64,000 nucleotides of DNA from Leptodactylus fallax (taxonomy: Eukaryota; Chordata; Amphibia; Anura; Leptodactylidae). Positions 45,635-56,262 of the stretch are shown here, piece after piece; position 1 is the first letter of the stretch; each line of letters starts with the position of its first letter. The translations under genes were made by a program, and so were the position numbers. Below the pieces are notes generated by a model, which saw only the letters and a list, made by a program, of their open reading frames with translations, was not told where the DNA came from and did not search any database. The stretch is taken from positions 744,001 through 808,000 of the forward strand of contig CAMRHE010000197.1 of NCBI GenBank assembly GCA_947044405.1, in the 5' to 3' direction.

Positions 45635-46613
45635 ATATTTTGTAGCGCCACCTTTTGCTGCGATTACAGCTGCAAGTCGCTTGGGGTATGTCTCTATCAG
45701 TTTTGCACATCGAGAGACTGAAATTCTTGCCCATTCTTCCTTGGAAAACAGCTCGAGCTCAGTGAGGTTGGATGGAGAGCGTTTGTGAACAGCAGTTTTC
45801 AGCTCTTTCCACAGATTCTCGATTGGATTTAGGTCTGGACTTTGACTTGGCCATTCTAACACCAGGATACCTTTATTTGTGAACCATTCCATTGTAGATT
45901 TTGCTTTATGTTTGGGATCATTGTCTTGTTGGAAGATAAATCTCCGTCCCAGTCTCAGGTCTTTTGCAGACTCCAACAGGTTTTCTTCCAGAATGGTCCT
46001 GTATTTGGCTCCATCCATCTTCCCATCAATTTTAACCATCTTCCCTGTCCCTGCTGAAGAAAAGCAGGCCCAAACCATGATGCTGCCACCACCATGTTTG
46101 ACAGTGGGGATGGTGTGTTCAGGGTGATGAGCTGTGTTGCTTTTACGCCAAACATATCGTTTTGCATTATGGCCAAAAAGTTCGATTTTGGTTTCATCTG
46201 ACCAGAGCACCTTCTTCCACATGTTGGTGTGTCTCTCAGGCATCTTTGAGAAATGGCTTTCTTCTTGCCACTCTTCCATAAAGGCCAGATTTGTGCAGTG
46301 TACGACTGATTGTTGTCCTATGGACAGACTCTCCCACCTCAGCTGTAGATCTCTGCAGTTCATCCAGAGTGATCATGGGCCTCTTGGCTGCATCTCTGAT
46401 CAGTCTTCTCCTTGTTTGAGATGAAAGTTTAGAGGGACGGCCGGGTCTTGGTAGATTTGCAGTGGTCTGATACTCCTTCCATTTCAATATGATCGCTTGC
46501 ACAGTGCTCCTTGGGATGTTTAAAGTTTGGGAAATCTTTTTGTATCCAAATTCGGCTTTAAACTTCTCCACAACAGTATCACGGATCTGCCTGGTGTGTT
46601 CCTTGGTCTTCAT
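45635..46613 (-). pseudogene. Tc1-G transposase with a short internal deletion
   Basis: Starts MKTKEHTRQIRDTVVEKF at 46613. The helix-turn-helix DNA-binding half is open to KPFLKDA, stop at about 46236. The other frame then carries MWKKVLWSDETKIELFG (first Asp), KHGGGSIMVWACFSSAG, FIFQQDNDPKHKA (second Asp) and [14 protein letters not shown] (Glu), ending KGGATKY. Against relatives, roughly 15 residues between FLKDA and MWKKVLW are missing, so a small deletion, not just an indel, shifts the frame. All catalytic acids remain. Inactive. Confidence 0.9.
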
Positions 46614-46931
46614 GATGCTCTCTGCGCTTTAAACAGAACCCTGAGACTATCACAGAGCAGGTGCATTTATACGGAGACTTGATTACACACAGGTGGATTA
46701 TATTTATCATCATCAGTCATTTAGGACAACATTGGATCATTCAGAGATCCTCACTGAACTTCTGGAGTGAGTTTGCTGCACTGAAAATAAAGGGGCCGAA
46801 TAATATTGCAATATTTTCAATTTTTGTATTTTTCACAAAAGTTTAAAATAACCAATAAATTTCGTTCCACTTCACAATTGTGTCCCACTTGTTGATTCTT
46901 TACCAAAAAAATTAAAATTTTATATCCTTAT

Positions 46932-47594
46932 TGTAACGTCTCTGCCGTTTCGGGTCTCGGCGCCGCCCTCCGCTCGCACGCTGTGGCGAAGGAGGCGTCT
47001 TCAATTTGGTTCTTTGTGTAAGTCTCTTGATGCTCAGTCTGAACATGGTCCTAATCAGTGTAATGGATTTCTAACCACACCCGTGTTCTAAGCATTTCTC
47101 TCTGGACGGTATAGAGTTAATCTCTTCCTGGCTTGTGTGATTAACAGCCTGTGTGCCTATCAGGTGTGGGGTTGGGCCCAGACTTTCTATATACAGGTTG
47201 TCACTTCTCTGCAAGTTGCCGGTTATTACACTTGTGTTTTGCCTGCTCTCTTCATTATTTCCCTTGCTACCTTGTTACCTGATTTTCTGACCACTGGCTT
47301 TGACTTTGACTATTCTCTTGGATCTCGATTCTGTGCTGCAATTGCTCGATTGTTTCTGACACCTTGGCTAGCTGACCTCCCTTTGTTGTTGTGCGTCTTG
47401 TCTGCGTTCTATGTGATCACTTATTATAAGGAGGGACTGTCGACGTGGTTGCTGGCTGTCACCTAGGACAGATTGGGCAAGTTAGCCAGGGACAGTGGGG
47501 GGGATTCAGCTTAGGGTCCACTGTCTCGTTGTGCCCCTCCCCCCTAGTTCTCCAGCAGCTTCTGGGGAATTGCTCCTCTAGTGATTCCCTTACA
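46932..47594 (+). repeat. Gypsy-1 5' LTR
   Basis: 663 bp, TGTAACGTCTCTGCCG to GATTCCCTTACA. By eye it differs from the 3' LTR at about 11 positions, four of them clustered near 47145. Its start resembles the LTR at 54688. Confidence 0.93.
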
Positions 47595-47639
47595 GAATAA
47601 CTGGCCCATACATTCTGCCATTGCTTCCATAGGGTCAGC

Positions 47640-49313
47640 ATGGATCCTATTCAGGGCCTTGCAGCCAAGTTGGAAGGTTTGGCAGTCCTTGTAGCTGAGC
47701 TTGCTAACCAGGTTCAGACCCTTACTGAGGCTGCTGCAGCATCCCCGCCTGTTTCTTCCCCTTTTAAGGTGAAGATGTTACTCCCGGATCGTTTTTCAGG
47801 GGATCGTGAAAAATTTGAGACTTTCCGGGAGTCCTGTCGCCTGTATTTTCGGATTAATCCACATGCATCCCAGGCCCAAATGGTAGGAATAGTTATATCC
47901 CTCCTACAGGGGGATCCACAGGCTTGGGCCCTTAAACTCCCTCCAGGGGCTGAGGAGTGGACTGACTTTGAAAAGTTTTTTTTGTCCTTGGGGTCTATAT
48001 ACGCTGAGCCAGACCACATTGGTTTTGCGGAATCGCAACTCCTCACCATGCGGCAGGGCAAACGCTCTGCTGAGGAATATTGCGCAGAATTCCGCAAGTG
48101 CAGCGTGACTGCAGGTTGGTGTGAGTCAGCTCTAAAGGCCCACTTTAAACAAGGCCTGTGTGACCGTGTTAAGGAGCTCTGGGTTGGTCACCCAGATCCT
48201 CCCACTCTTGAGCAGGCCATGACTTTGGCTGTCCGTATTGACCGTAGGATCCGGGAAAATGTTAAAGAGAGAATAGGGTCTGCTTCTTCCAAGTTTTCTG
48301 TCTCTCCCTCACTCTCTCCTGAAAACCCTGTTATTTCTCCCATGACTCCTGGTGAGGAACCTATGCAACTGGGAGTTATGGACGCCAAGATGCGACGAGA
48401 GCATCGTCTCAGGAACAACCTCTGCCTGTACTGTGGTACTTCCGGTCATTTTATCCGTGACTGCTCCATCAGACCCCGCACACCAGGGGAAAAACTTCAG
48501 TGCCTGAGTGGTAGTCGGAAGAACCACTCAGGCAACCAGGTATTTGCCAGTAGTAACAATAAGATGTTGTTATCTGTGTCTCTGTCCTCTGGGGACAGAT
48601 CTGTTTCTGGCCAGGCCTTAGTTGACTCTGGGTCTGCGGCAAACTTTGTCACATTTTCGTTTGTCTCAGCTTTAGACATTGAGCTTTTGCCACTTGACAC
48701 TCCTCTGGCGGTTACTGGAGCGGATTTTGCCCCACTGGCCAGGGGTAAGGTCCGATGCAAGACCCCCTTAATAACGTTGCAAGTGGGTTCAGCTCATTCA
48801 GAGGTCATGAGCTTTTTTGTTATGGAGCATCTGTCTTCCGATATTATTTTGGGGCTCCCCTGGTTGAACCTCCATAACCCTATTTTTGATTGGGGTAAAA
48901 GGGAGTTGGTAAAATGGGGAGATCAGTGCTCATCCCACTGTATTGTTTTGCACACCTTAAATTGTGTTACTGAGGAGACTGTCTCGGCTGCAAAAGGTGG
49001 GAAACACCAGGTGAATAAAAAATGTTTGCCTGGCCCACCAGTGTCTGTGGTTGTGCAAAAAGACCCTGAATTGAAGGCAGAGAAAATACTGGGTCCTACT
49101 AAAACTGGTTTATCTGGTGAGGGTCCGGTGGCCCCTCATAAAGGGGGGGGTACTGTAATGTCTCTGCCGTTACGGGTCTCGGCGCCGCCCTCCGCTCGCA
49201 CGCTGTGGCGAAGGAGGCGTCTTCAATTTGGTTCTTTGTGTAAGTCTCTTGATGCTCAGTCTGAACATGGTCCTAATCAGTGTAATGGATTTCTAACCAC
49301 ACCCGTGTTCTAA
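47640..49313 (+). CDS. Gag-protease polyprotein with in-frame fusion to the pol C-terminus
   Basis: 557 codons from MDPIQGLAAKLEG, uninterrupted. Gag: a retrotransposon capsid-like region, roughly 40-205 (VKMLLPDRFSGDREKFETF, LGSIYAEPDHIGFAESQL). A CCHC zinc knuckle CLYCGTSGHFIRDC lies at 263-276. The aspartic protease has ALVDSGSAANFV (Asp329-Ser-Gly) and [10 protein letters not shown] near 402-410. Near residue 447-462 it passes directly into GPPVSVVVQKDPELKAEKIL, which corresponds to the start of the chromodomain region of the 54688 element. All of RT, RNase H and integrase is therefore deleted without breaking the frame. The last 50 codons run into the 3' LTR. It could still make particles that package its RNA; that is inference. 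Confidence 0.88.
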   Translation: MDPIQGLAAKLEGLAVLVAELANQVQTLTEAAAASPPVSSPFKVKMLLPDRFSGDREKFETFRESCRLYFRINPHASQAQMVGIVISLLQGDPQAWALKLPPGAEEWTDFEKFFLSLGSIYAEPDHIGFAESQLLTMRQGKRSAEEYCAEFRKCSVTAGWCESALKAHFKQGLCDRVKELWVGHPDPPTLEQAMTLAVRIDRRIRENVKERIGSASSKFSVSPSLSPENPVISPMTPGEEPMQLGVMDAKMRREHRLRNNLCLYCGTSGHFIRDCSIRPRTPGEKLQCLSGSRKNHSGNQVFASSNNKMLLSVSLSSGDRSVSGQALVDSGSAANFVTFSFVSALDIELLPLDTPLAVTGADFAPLARGKVRCKTPLITLQVGSAHSEVMSFFVMEHLSSDIILGLPWLNLHNPIFDWGKRELVKWGDQCSSHCIVLHTLNCVTEETVSAAKGGKHQVNKKCLPGPPVSVVVQKDPELKAEKILGPTKTGLSGEGPVAPHKGGGTVMSLPLRVSAPPSARTLWRRRRLQFGSLCKSLDAQSEHGPNQCNGFLTTPVF

Positions 49314-49816
49314 GCATTTCTCTTTGGACGGTATAGAGTTAATCTCTTCCTGGCTTGTGTGGTTGGAAGCCTGTGTGCCTATCAGGTGTGGGGTTGGGCC
49401 CAGACTTTCTATATACAGGTTGTCACTTCTCTGCAAGTTGCCGGTTATTACACTTGTGTTTTGCCTGCTCTCTTCATTATTTCCCTTGCTACCTTGTTAC
49501 CTGATTTTCTGACCACTGGCTTTGACTTTGACTATTCTCTTGGATCTCGATTCTGTGCTGCAATTGCTCGATTGTTTCTGACCCCTTGGCTAGCTGACCT
49601 CCCTTTGTTGTTGTGCGTCTTGTCTGCGTTCTATGTGATCACTTATTATAAGGAGGGACTGTCGACGTGGTTGCTGGCTGTCACCTAGGACAGATCGGGC
49701 AAGTTAGCCAGGGACAGTGGGGGGGATTCAGCTTAGAGTCCACTGTCTCGTTGTGCCCCTCCCCCCTAGTTCTCCAGCAGCTTCTGGGGAATCGCTCCTC
49801 TAGTGATTCCCTTACA
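49154..49816 (+). repeat. Gypsy-1 3' LTR
   Basis: 663 bp, TGTAATGTCTCTGCCG to GATTCCCTTACA, followed by the CTTAT target copy. About 98% identical to the 5' LTR by eye. Confidence 0.93.
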
Positions 49817-49891
49817 CTTATGTTTGAAGCCTGAAATGTGGCAAAAGGTTGAAAAGTTCAAGGGGGCCGAATACTTTCGCAAGGCACTGTA

Positions 49892-50596
49892 TATAAAAAT
49901 GAGTTTCTGTCTGTCTGTCTGTCTGTCTGTTCTTTATGCGTGACCAAATGACTGGGCTGATCCTCACCAAATTTGGTACACAGGTTCATTAGGTGTCCGG
50001 AAAGATTTTAGACTGGGTCTCAGCTCTCTAGGATGTACCATTCCTGAGATACAGTATTCCCAAAGAATGACCACTATTAGCTAATACAAGCCTGCAAGTC
50101 TTTCACTCATATTCCAACTGCATACACACAGTCACATGTCCCTTATCAGCCAATAGAAGCTCGCAGGCGCTTAGTCTCCTCAGGCACACAGCTTTACACC
50201 AGGTTTCCATAGCAACCAAGCTATTTATGACCTGTATTAGTCAATAGCAGTTCGCGGGTCCTTAAATATTCAGTCATATCACATGTATCAGCCAATATAA
50301 GTTCACATTTAATTTACCAGGTTTCCATAACAACACAGCCATAAATAGACTGTACCTATACTGGACTCAGTGGCGTAACTAGGAATGGCTGGGCCCCAAG
50401 GCGAACATTTGACATGGCTTCCCTCCCCCCGGCAACCGCAAACTGCATTCCTGCACACAGTATTATACCCCATAGTGGCCCCTACACACTCTATTATGGC
50501 CCATAGTGGCCCCTGCACACAGTATTATGCCCCATAGTGGCCCCTGCACACAGTATTATGCCCTATAGTGGCCACTTCATATAGTATTATGCGCAC
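49892..50596. repeat. Right arm of the 0.7-kb inverted duplication
   Basis: Inverted copy of 44713-45412. It begins with a TCTG-repeat tail of repeat X and ends within the hAT MITE (terminus CAGTGGCGTAACTAGG at about 50369). It stops abruptly at 50596 inside the MITE minisatellite. Confidence 0.9.
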
Positions 50597-51283
50597 TGTA
50601 TATAAGAGATAATAATAGCTCAGAATCCATCATAACCCACGTGATTTAGCCACATTTAATTACTGAATTCCCCCAAATTAAAGGACTATTATTAAGGACT
50701 ATTATTATTATTACAAGTGAACTGGCATTCTGCAAGTGCAGGGGTAGGCAACCCTTTTTGTTTGGCGTGCAGATTTAAATTAAAAAATCAAAGATGAGGT
50801 CCTCGGAGTGCCGAGCAATAATTGTAAGGCTGACGACCCCTACACTAAAGTCATATAGCACAAACTGTAACATAGGGGTGCTGTCATAATGTGCTCCCAG
50901 TCACAGGCATTTACCGCTATTTGCCTTGATACACCTGTACTTTTCCATTAGAATCAATGTAAGTACATGTGTAACCCACAATTAGTGGTAAATGTATATG
51001 ACTGGGAGCAGAGTGAGGTAACACCTGTAGGATGGTGACACACTATGTACCTGGATGTGGCATCCAGTCCCGGCCGACGCTACTTTCCCTTTTCTGTAAG
51101 TGAAAAGCGGATTACTTTCAGCCACATTTAATTCCTGGCGGTGTGGTAACAGCAAAACCCCAGCCAGGAATTAATGGGTGTCACACTTACCCCAAAGTGA
51201 CTGCACTGTTGCCCGGGGACTGGATTTGGCTATAGCCACATCTGGGTACACAGTGCGTCACGAACCGAAAAGAAACACCATAA
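50597..51283. other. Spacer with a short hAT-like terminus at 50738
   Basis: CAGGGGTAGGCAACCC at 50738 has the form of a hAT terminus. A possible small right end (GACGACCCCTAC) lies at 50832-50843, and a better partner lies at 62252. Otherwise no gene. Confidence 0.45.
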
Positions 51284-51499
51284 GGATAAGGCCCCACGTT
51301 GTGGAAAAGCTGCTTTTTTTGTTGCAGATTTTGTTGCGGTTTTTCAAGCCAAAGCCAGGAGTGGATTGAGCATAAGGTAGATATATAAGTACTTCCTATA
51401 TATTTCCTATTCCTTTTGTAGCCATTGTTGGCTTTGGCTCGAAAAAAAGCAACAAAATCTGCAAAAAAAAAGCTGCGTTTCCGCAACGTGGGGCCTTAG
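51284..51499. mobile_element. Palindromic MITE, copy 1 of an adjacent pair
   Basis: Begins TAAGGCCCCACGTTGTGG and ends CCGCAACGTGGGGCCTTAG. Nearly the whole 215 bp folds on itself: AGCCAAAGCCAGGAGTGG pairs with AGCCATTGTTGGCTTTGGCT. Non-coding. Confidence 0.85.
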
Positions 51500-51736
51500 C
51501 CTAAGGCTGAGGCCCCACATTGCGGAAACGCAGCTGTTTTTGTTAAAGATTTTGCTGCGTTTTTCTGAGCCTAAGCCAGGAGTGGATTAAGCAGAAGGTA
51601 GAAGTATAAGAACTTCCTTATACTTCCTATATTTTCCATTCCTTTTGTAGCCATTCTTGGCTTTGGCTAAAGAAAAACGCAGCAAAACCTGCAACAAAAA
51701 CGCCGTATTTCTGCAATGTGGGGCCTCAGCCTTAGG
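51500..51736. mobile_element. Palindromic MITE, copy 2
   Basis: Same family and structure as the preceding copy, immediately adjacent: CTAAGGCTGAGGCCCCAC to GTGGGGCCTCAGCCTTAG. The internal loop AGAAGGTAGAAGTATAAG...CTTATACTTCCT is a near-perfect hairpin. Confidence 0.85.
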
Positions 51737-51782
51737 CCTCCTGCACACAAATGGCACAGATATGGTTTTCACTGACCTATAC

Positions 51783-51998
51783 TGTTGCATGCCTAATGAG
51801 ATGACACTGGTGTGGTTGGGGGGGGGGGGTTTATATTCTTTATTTAACAATACTACAATAAGTGTCCTACCAGAAACACTCTCCTGAGGTAGATGGTCCC
51901 ACTCTAGTGTCATATTACAGGACCTGTATGCTGCTATTCTGACACTTGTTAACATTAAACTTTTATGGGGGTGGGTCATTCTCTGTACATATCTCACA
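51783..51998 (-). repeat. Gypsy-H 3' LTR (shortened)
   Basis: 216 bp. Matches the 5' LTR but lacks about 65 bp present at about 61172-61240. Confidence 0.85.
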
Positions 51999-52400
51999 TT
52001 CTTCCCCACTAAATTAATGTCGTCCTCGACATTCCGCATTTCCACCATTATGTGGATTGTATTAAGGCACTTTAGTAATTGAGAACAATCAAGTGGTTGT
52101 TACATCTCCAATAGAGGTCAATGCCTCATTGTGACATATGTTCCTATAAAATGTTACAAGTTACTTCTAGGTACATTGCTAGCTATGAGACCTAGAAGTT
52201 CCAAAGTTACACTGGTTCTCAGTAGTACTGGACCACCATGCATAACAATGCTACTACGATACCTGAACCTCATTTTATGAGGAGGAGATTGGTCAGGTCT
52301 AACTTTTTACTAAATATGACCTTTTGACCATGTAACCTGACAGTTTCTATACCTAAACAACTAGAAACATTGCCAAATTAACAAAACAAAAACTATGAAC

Positions 52401-52692
52401 TTAAAGAGGACCTTTCACATCCTCATGTATATGCTGTTTTACATACCGCTAGAAAGCCGACAGTGCGCTGAATTCAGCGCGCTGTCTGCTTTCCTGTTAT
52501 GTGGCCCAGGGCTGGAGCTATCGGTGCCGGTAGTTCTGTGCCCCATCATCAGAAGGGCGTTTCTGACAGTCTAGCTGCGCTGTGAGGAATGCCCTCTCTG
52601 ACAGTATTCGTCCATAGCCTGTACAGTCAGAGGGGGCATTCCTTACAGCCCAGTGATGACGCTGAGCTGTGAGGAACGCCCCCTCAGTACAG
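52401..52692. mobile_element. TTAA-type MITE fragment inside gypsy-H
   Basis: Starts TTAAAGAGGACCTTTCACAT, the form of a frog TTAA MITE terminus, with internal GAGGAATGCCC/GGGCATTCC repeats. The matching right terminus is not seen. It replaces the region where RNase H and integrase should lie. Confidence 0.45.
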
Positions 52693-52694
52693 CT

Positions 52695-53430
52695 TTCTTT
52701 TGTGTAGTTGATGGTGAACTTGGCCCTGCAGACAGTAGATCATACAGCGGAGCGGCAATCCGGGAGAAATTTTGATGTCTGGTAGTAGGACAGAAAACCT
52801 AGTCTTTTTCTAAGCTCTCCCACTGTAGATGGAGGTTTGTTTTTCAAAGCCATTACGGGAGCAATTTCCGCTGGATCCATAGTATAGCCATCACCAGAGA
52901 CAAGCTTACCTAGGAACCGGACTTGTCTTTTGAACAGCTCACATTTCTTTGGTGTTAGCTTGATTCCATGCTGTTGATAGCGCCGAAGCACAGTCCGTAC
53001 ATGTTCCACATGTTCAGTGAAAGACTTACTGTGAACCAGGTTGTCATCAAGATATGGTTGACAGATACTATCTCTCAGTCCTTTCAAGCATTCTTCCATG
53101 CTTCTATGAAACTCTGCAGGAGCTGAGCTGAGCCCAAAAGGAATTAGGATCCATTCATATAATCCCCAAGGTGTTATAAAAGCTGTCAAAGGCCTATTGG
53201 ATTCTTCCATAAATCCTTGGTGATTGGCTTTCCCTTGATCAAGCACAGAAAACCAAGAACTTCCTGACAAGCTATTCAGCATATCTTGGATTCTAGGTAT
53301 AGGATGACGGTTAGTCTCTATAGTCACAGCAAAGTCTCAGACTACCATCTCGTTTTCTTACACATACTATAGGAGAAGAATAGGATGATTTTGATTTCCT
53401 AATCCATCCTCTATTTATCAGGTCTTGTAG
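52695..53430 (-). pseudogene. Gypsy-H reverse transcriptase
   Basis: Main frame 52740-53327: [33 protein letters not shown] (first catalytic Asp region), [19 protein letters not shown], then [13 protein letters not shown] (YLDD at about 53045) and [19 protein letters not shown]. Flanking frames carry VKEYLQDLINRGWIRKSKS upstream and [12 protein letters not shown] downstream, so it has at least two frameshifts and a stop. The arrangement is Ty3/gypsy-type, distinct from the chromodomain element. It would copy element RNA. Truncated before RNase H. Confidence 0.85.
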
Positions 53431-54680
53431 GTACTCCTTCACGAAGCAGTTTAGGCACAGCAGTATATGTCTTTTTAACGGGTGTGGTATCTTTTAGATT
53501 AATCTTTAATTGGAGTGATGGAATATATCCAACATGAGACTCATCTCTGGAGAAAGCATGACATTCTTCTCTTAACATCTGTGTTACTATGCACTGTTCA
53601 TCTGCATCAAGATGATCTATAGGAACCAGAGGATCCCATTCCTCTTTAACGGAAGACATTTCACCCTCTGGTTTGTCAACATTTTCCAATGTTTGAATGG
53701 TTGTGGTCAAAGAAGAAACCTGAACAGATTTTATGCAAGCTGGGTATACTTCTTTGACTGTTTCCATGTGACCCAACACAGTTTTTGGATCCAGTACAAT
53801 ATCATGTTTAGTGGGGTTCATTACTGGAATGCTTACCTGAGCATAGTTGTCATAAGGTACAATCAGAATAGTCTCATCTGTATATATTCCCTCTGGTAAC
53901 TGTGCAGTGTTACTTGGAACAAAGAGCTTTTTCTGGTTCTTCTGATGAGGTCCCACATGAACACCACACTTGACACCCATTATAGTACCTGCAGGAATAA
54001 TGGTATGATGTACTCCAGTTCTTACCTCCTTCAAAAATGCTTCTGCTTGGCTCACTTGCACAGATTTTACCACCATCTCTGCTTTTCTTGTAGGCAGTGA
54101 AAGTGATGCGGCCAGTGTACTCACCAAAGACGATGAAGCGGTTTTTCTTAGGATGACTTCCTCAATCACATTATATCCCATGATTGGCTCTTCAGCTACG
54201 TTGTTGCCACTGGATACTAGAAAAGGCACCAGAAGTTCTATGTTGTCATTATCAGAGTGCAGTTGAAATGTTGCTTCTATCCATCCAATGAAAGGAATTT
54301 CAGTCTTATTCACTGCTCTCCCACATAATGGTTCAGAGCCTAGTAATTCTTCCACTGCTCTTACAATTGTTTGAGGAAGGTACTGCTGTCGCCAACTTTC
54401 GTTGATGATACTTGCTTGAGCTCCAGTATCCCATAATCCCTGAACAGGAACCCCATTCAGTTTGCATAGGACGATACACCTTTTTCCTATTAAATTGATG
54501 AATTGGCCTCTTGATACACTTTTGCTTATCTGTAAGTTAGTTGTTGCGCACTTCCTAGTAGTGACTTGCTGTGTGTTGTTCTGTTGAAGCTCCAGCTGTT
54601 GGATACGATCACATACATTTTGGAAATAAGTGTGTAACAGATTTTCTTTGGCTTCCATACCTGAAGATGATACTTCGTTT
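53411..54680 (-). pseudogene. Gypsy-H protease region, separated from gag by an insertion
   Basis: Coding runs from about 54680 (NEVSSSGMEAKENLLHTYFQ) through a coiled QQLELQQNN-like segment to GVPVQGLWDTGAQASIINES, a retroviral-type aspartic protease motif (Asp-Thr-Gly at about 54430). A long connector follows with LLVPFLVSSGN, VNGYN-like and LGHMETVKEVYP stretches, up to LQLKINLKDTTPVKK before the RT. The part of the frame upstream of 54680 (to 54802) is antisense to the inserted LTR and is not native. The frame is otherwise open for about 420 codons. Confidence 0.8.
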
Positions 54681-54687
54681 GGTTGGG

Positions 54688-55339
54688 TGTAACGTCCTTG
54701 CCTGTCCGGGCTTTGGCGCCGTCCTCCGGGCGCACGCTGCGGCGCAGGAGGCGTGCCCGGTTGTAATTCTTTCCTTGGGTTTTTCTTGCATTGTCTGAAC
54801 ACTGTCCTATTCCCTCACCTCCTTAATTGATTTTCCACCACGCCCTTCTCCTTCACCTTGCTTTCCCCCTGCTCCACTTTAGTCCTGCCTTTGTGATTGA
54901 CAGCCTGTCCTCCTATCAAGTCTGGGGCGGGTTCTTTCTCCCTATTTATTGTTTGCTCACTTTCCCATTGGTGCCTGCTATTGCATTTTGCTTACTGGCT
55001 ATACTCCTTGTTACCTGCTACCTACTCTTCTGATTTTCTGACCACTGGCTTTGACTTTGACTATTCTCTCGGATTTTGATTCTGTACTGCATTGCTTGAT
55101 TGTTACCGACCCCTTGGCTAGCTGACCTCCCTTTGTTGTTTGTGCGTCCTGTCTGCGTTCTGTGTTGTCACTTATTCAGAGTAGGGACCGGCTCCAAGTT
55201 GTTCCTGTCATTAGGAAAGTGAGACAAGTAGGTAGGGACAGGGTCTGGGTCAACTTTAGGGCTCACTGTCTCTGTATTCCCTTCCTCTCAGGTTTTTGCT
55301 GCAGCACTGGAGAATTGCTTAACTGGCAATTCCCTTACA
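54688..55339 (+). repeat. Gypsy-2 5' LTR
   Basis: 652 bp, TGTAACGTCCTTGCCTGTCC to AATTCCCTTACA. Shares the GATTTTCTGACCACTGGC block and termini with the gypsy-1 LTR but is clearly diverged. Confidence 0.88.
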
Positions 55340-55382
55340 GAATAGCAGGCCTTAAAAAAAACACTTTAACCCTTCTACTGGC

Positions 55383-56262
55383 ATGGCTTCTATTCAGGAC
55401 CTTGTGACTCGAATGGAGGGTTTGGCAGGTTTGGTGTCTGAGCTGGCCAATCAGGTACACACTCTCACCCAGAATCAAGCTGAGGCCGCTGCTACACCAC
55501 CTGCTGTCATTTCCCTTCCCAGGGTTAAAATGTTACTCCCGGATAGGTTTTCAGGGGACCGAGGTAAATTTGTGACGTTCAGGGAATCATGTCTGTTGTA
55601 TTTTCGTGTCAACCCTCATGCATTGCAGTCTCAGATGGTGGGGGTGGTCATTTCCCTCTTACAGGGGGGATCCACAGACTTGGGCCCTTAAACTCCCCCC
55701 TGAGGCAGAAGAGTGGACAGATCTGGAAAAAATTTTTAAGTCTTTGGGGGCCATTTATGCTGAGCCTGATCAAATTGGACTTGCCGAGTCTCAACTTCTT
55801 ACCCTCCGGCAAGGTAAACTATCCGCTGAAACTTACTGCTCTGAGTTTCGGAAGTTGAGCATAACAGCAGGTTGGTGTGACTCCGCTTTGAAAGCTCTTT
55901 TTAAACAGGGCCTGAATGATTCAGTGAAGGATGTCTGGGTAGGTCACCCTGATCCCCCTACCTTAGAAAAGGCCATGACCTTAGCCGTCCGCATTGACAG
56001 GAGACTCCAGGACAGACGTACAGAGAGGGTGGGGATTGGTCCCACTAAGTCTTCTGTCTATCCCTCTCTTTCTGTTAAAGAATCTGTTTCTCCTTCTGTC
56101 ACCCCTGGAGATGAGCCTATGCAGTTGGGAGCACTGGATACCAAGGCTAGACGAGAATATCGTCTCTGGAATCATCTCTGCCTGTATTGCGGCAAACCGG
56201 GTCACCTCATCCGAGACTGTTCCATCAAACCACGTACACCAGCGGAAAACTTCAGGGCCTGA
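55383..56262 (+). pseudogene. Gypsy-2 Gag
   Basis: Starts MASIQDLVTRMEGLAGLVSE. The capsid-like part VKMLLPDRFSGDRGKF is open to about 55671, where a G run is one base longer than in gypsy-1 and shifts the frame. Coding resumes in the other frame (TWALKLPPEAEEWTDLEKIF) and includes the CCHC knuckle [14 protein letters not shown]. It ends early near 56250, where an A run is one base shorter than in gypsy-1. Gag would assemble particles and bind RNA through the knuckle. Both lesions are single-base changes in homopolymers. Confidence 0.88.

Larger units (their letters stand above)
46932..49816 (+). mobile_element. Gypsy-1: compact Ty3/gypsy element lacking RT, RNase H and integrase
   Basis: 2885 bp, with LTRs of equal length (663 bp), TG...CA ends and a 5-bp target duplication CTTAT (46927-46931 and 49817-49821) inside the right terminal repeat of Tc1-G. 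A polypurine tract (AAAGGGGGGGG at about 49142-49150) precedes the 3' LTR. The interior encodes one gag-protease frame that runs straight into the remains of the pol C-terminus. Probably a non-autonomous deletion derivative mobilised by a relative such as the chromodomain element at 54688. Confidence 0.93.
45415..49889 (-). mobile_element. Tc1-G: Tc1/mariner transposon split by a gypsy element
   Basis: TA at 45413-45414 and 49890-49891; ends CAGTGCCTTGCGAAAGTATT and its complement. Without the gypsy insertion it is about 1585 bp. The transposase is on the minus strand. It lies exactly between the arms of an inverted duplication. Confidence 0.95.

Noticed and set aside
54681..54802. N-terminal extension of the gypsy-H protease frame
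   Set aside because: It lies in the LTR of the inserted gypsy-2 element, read backwards.
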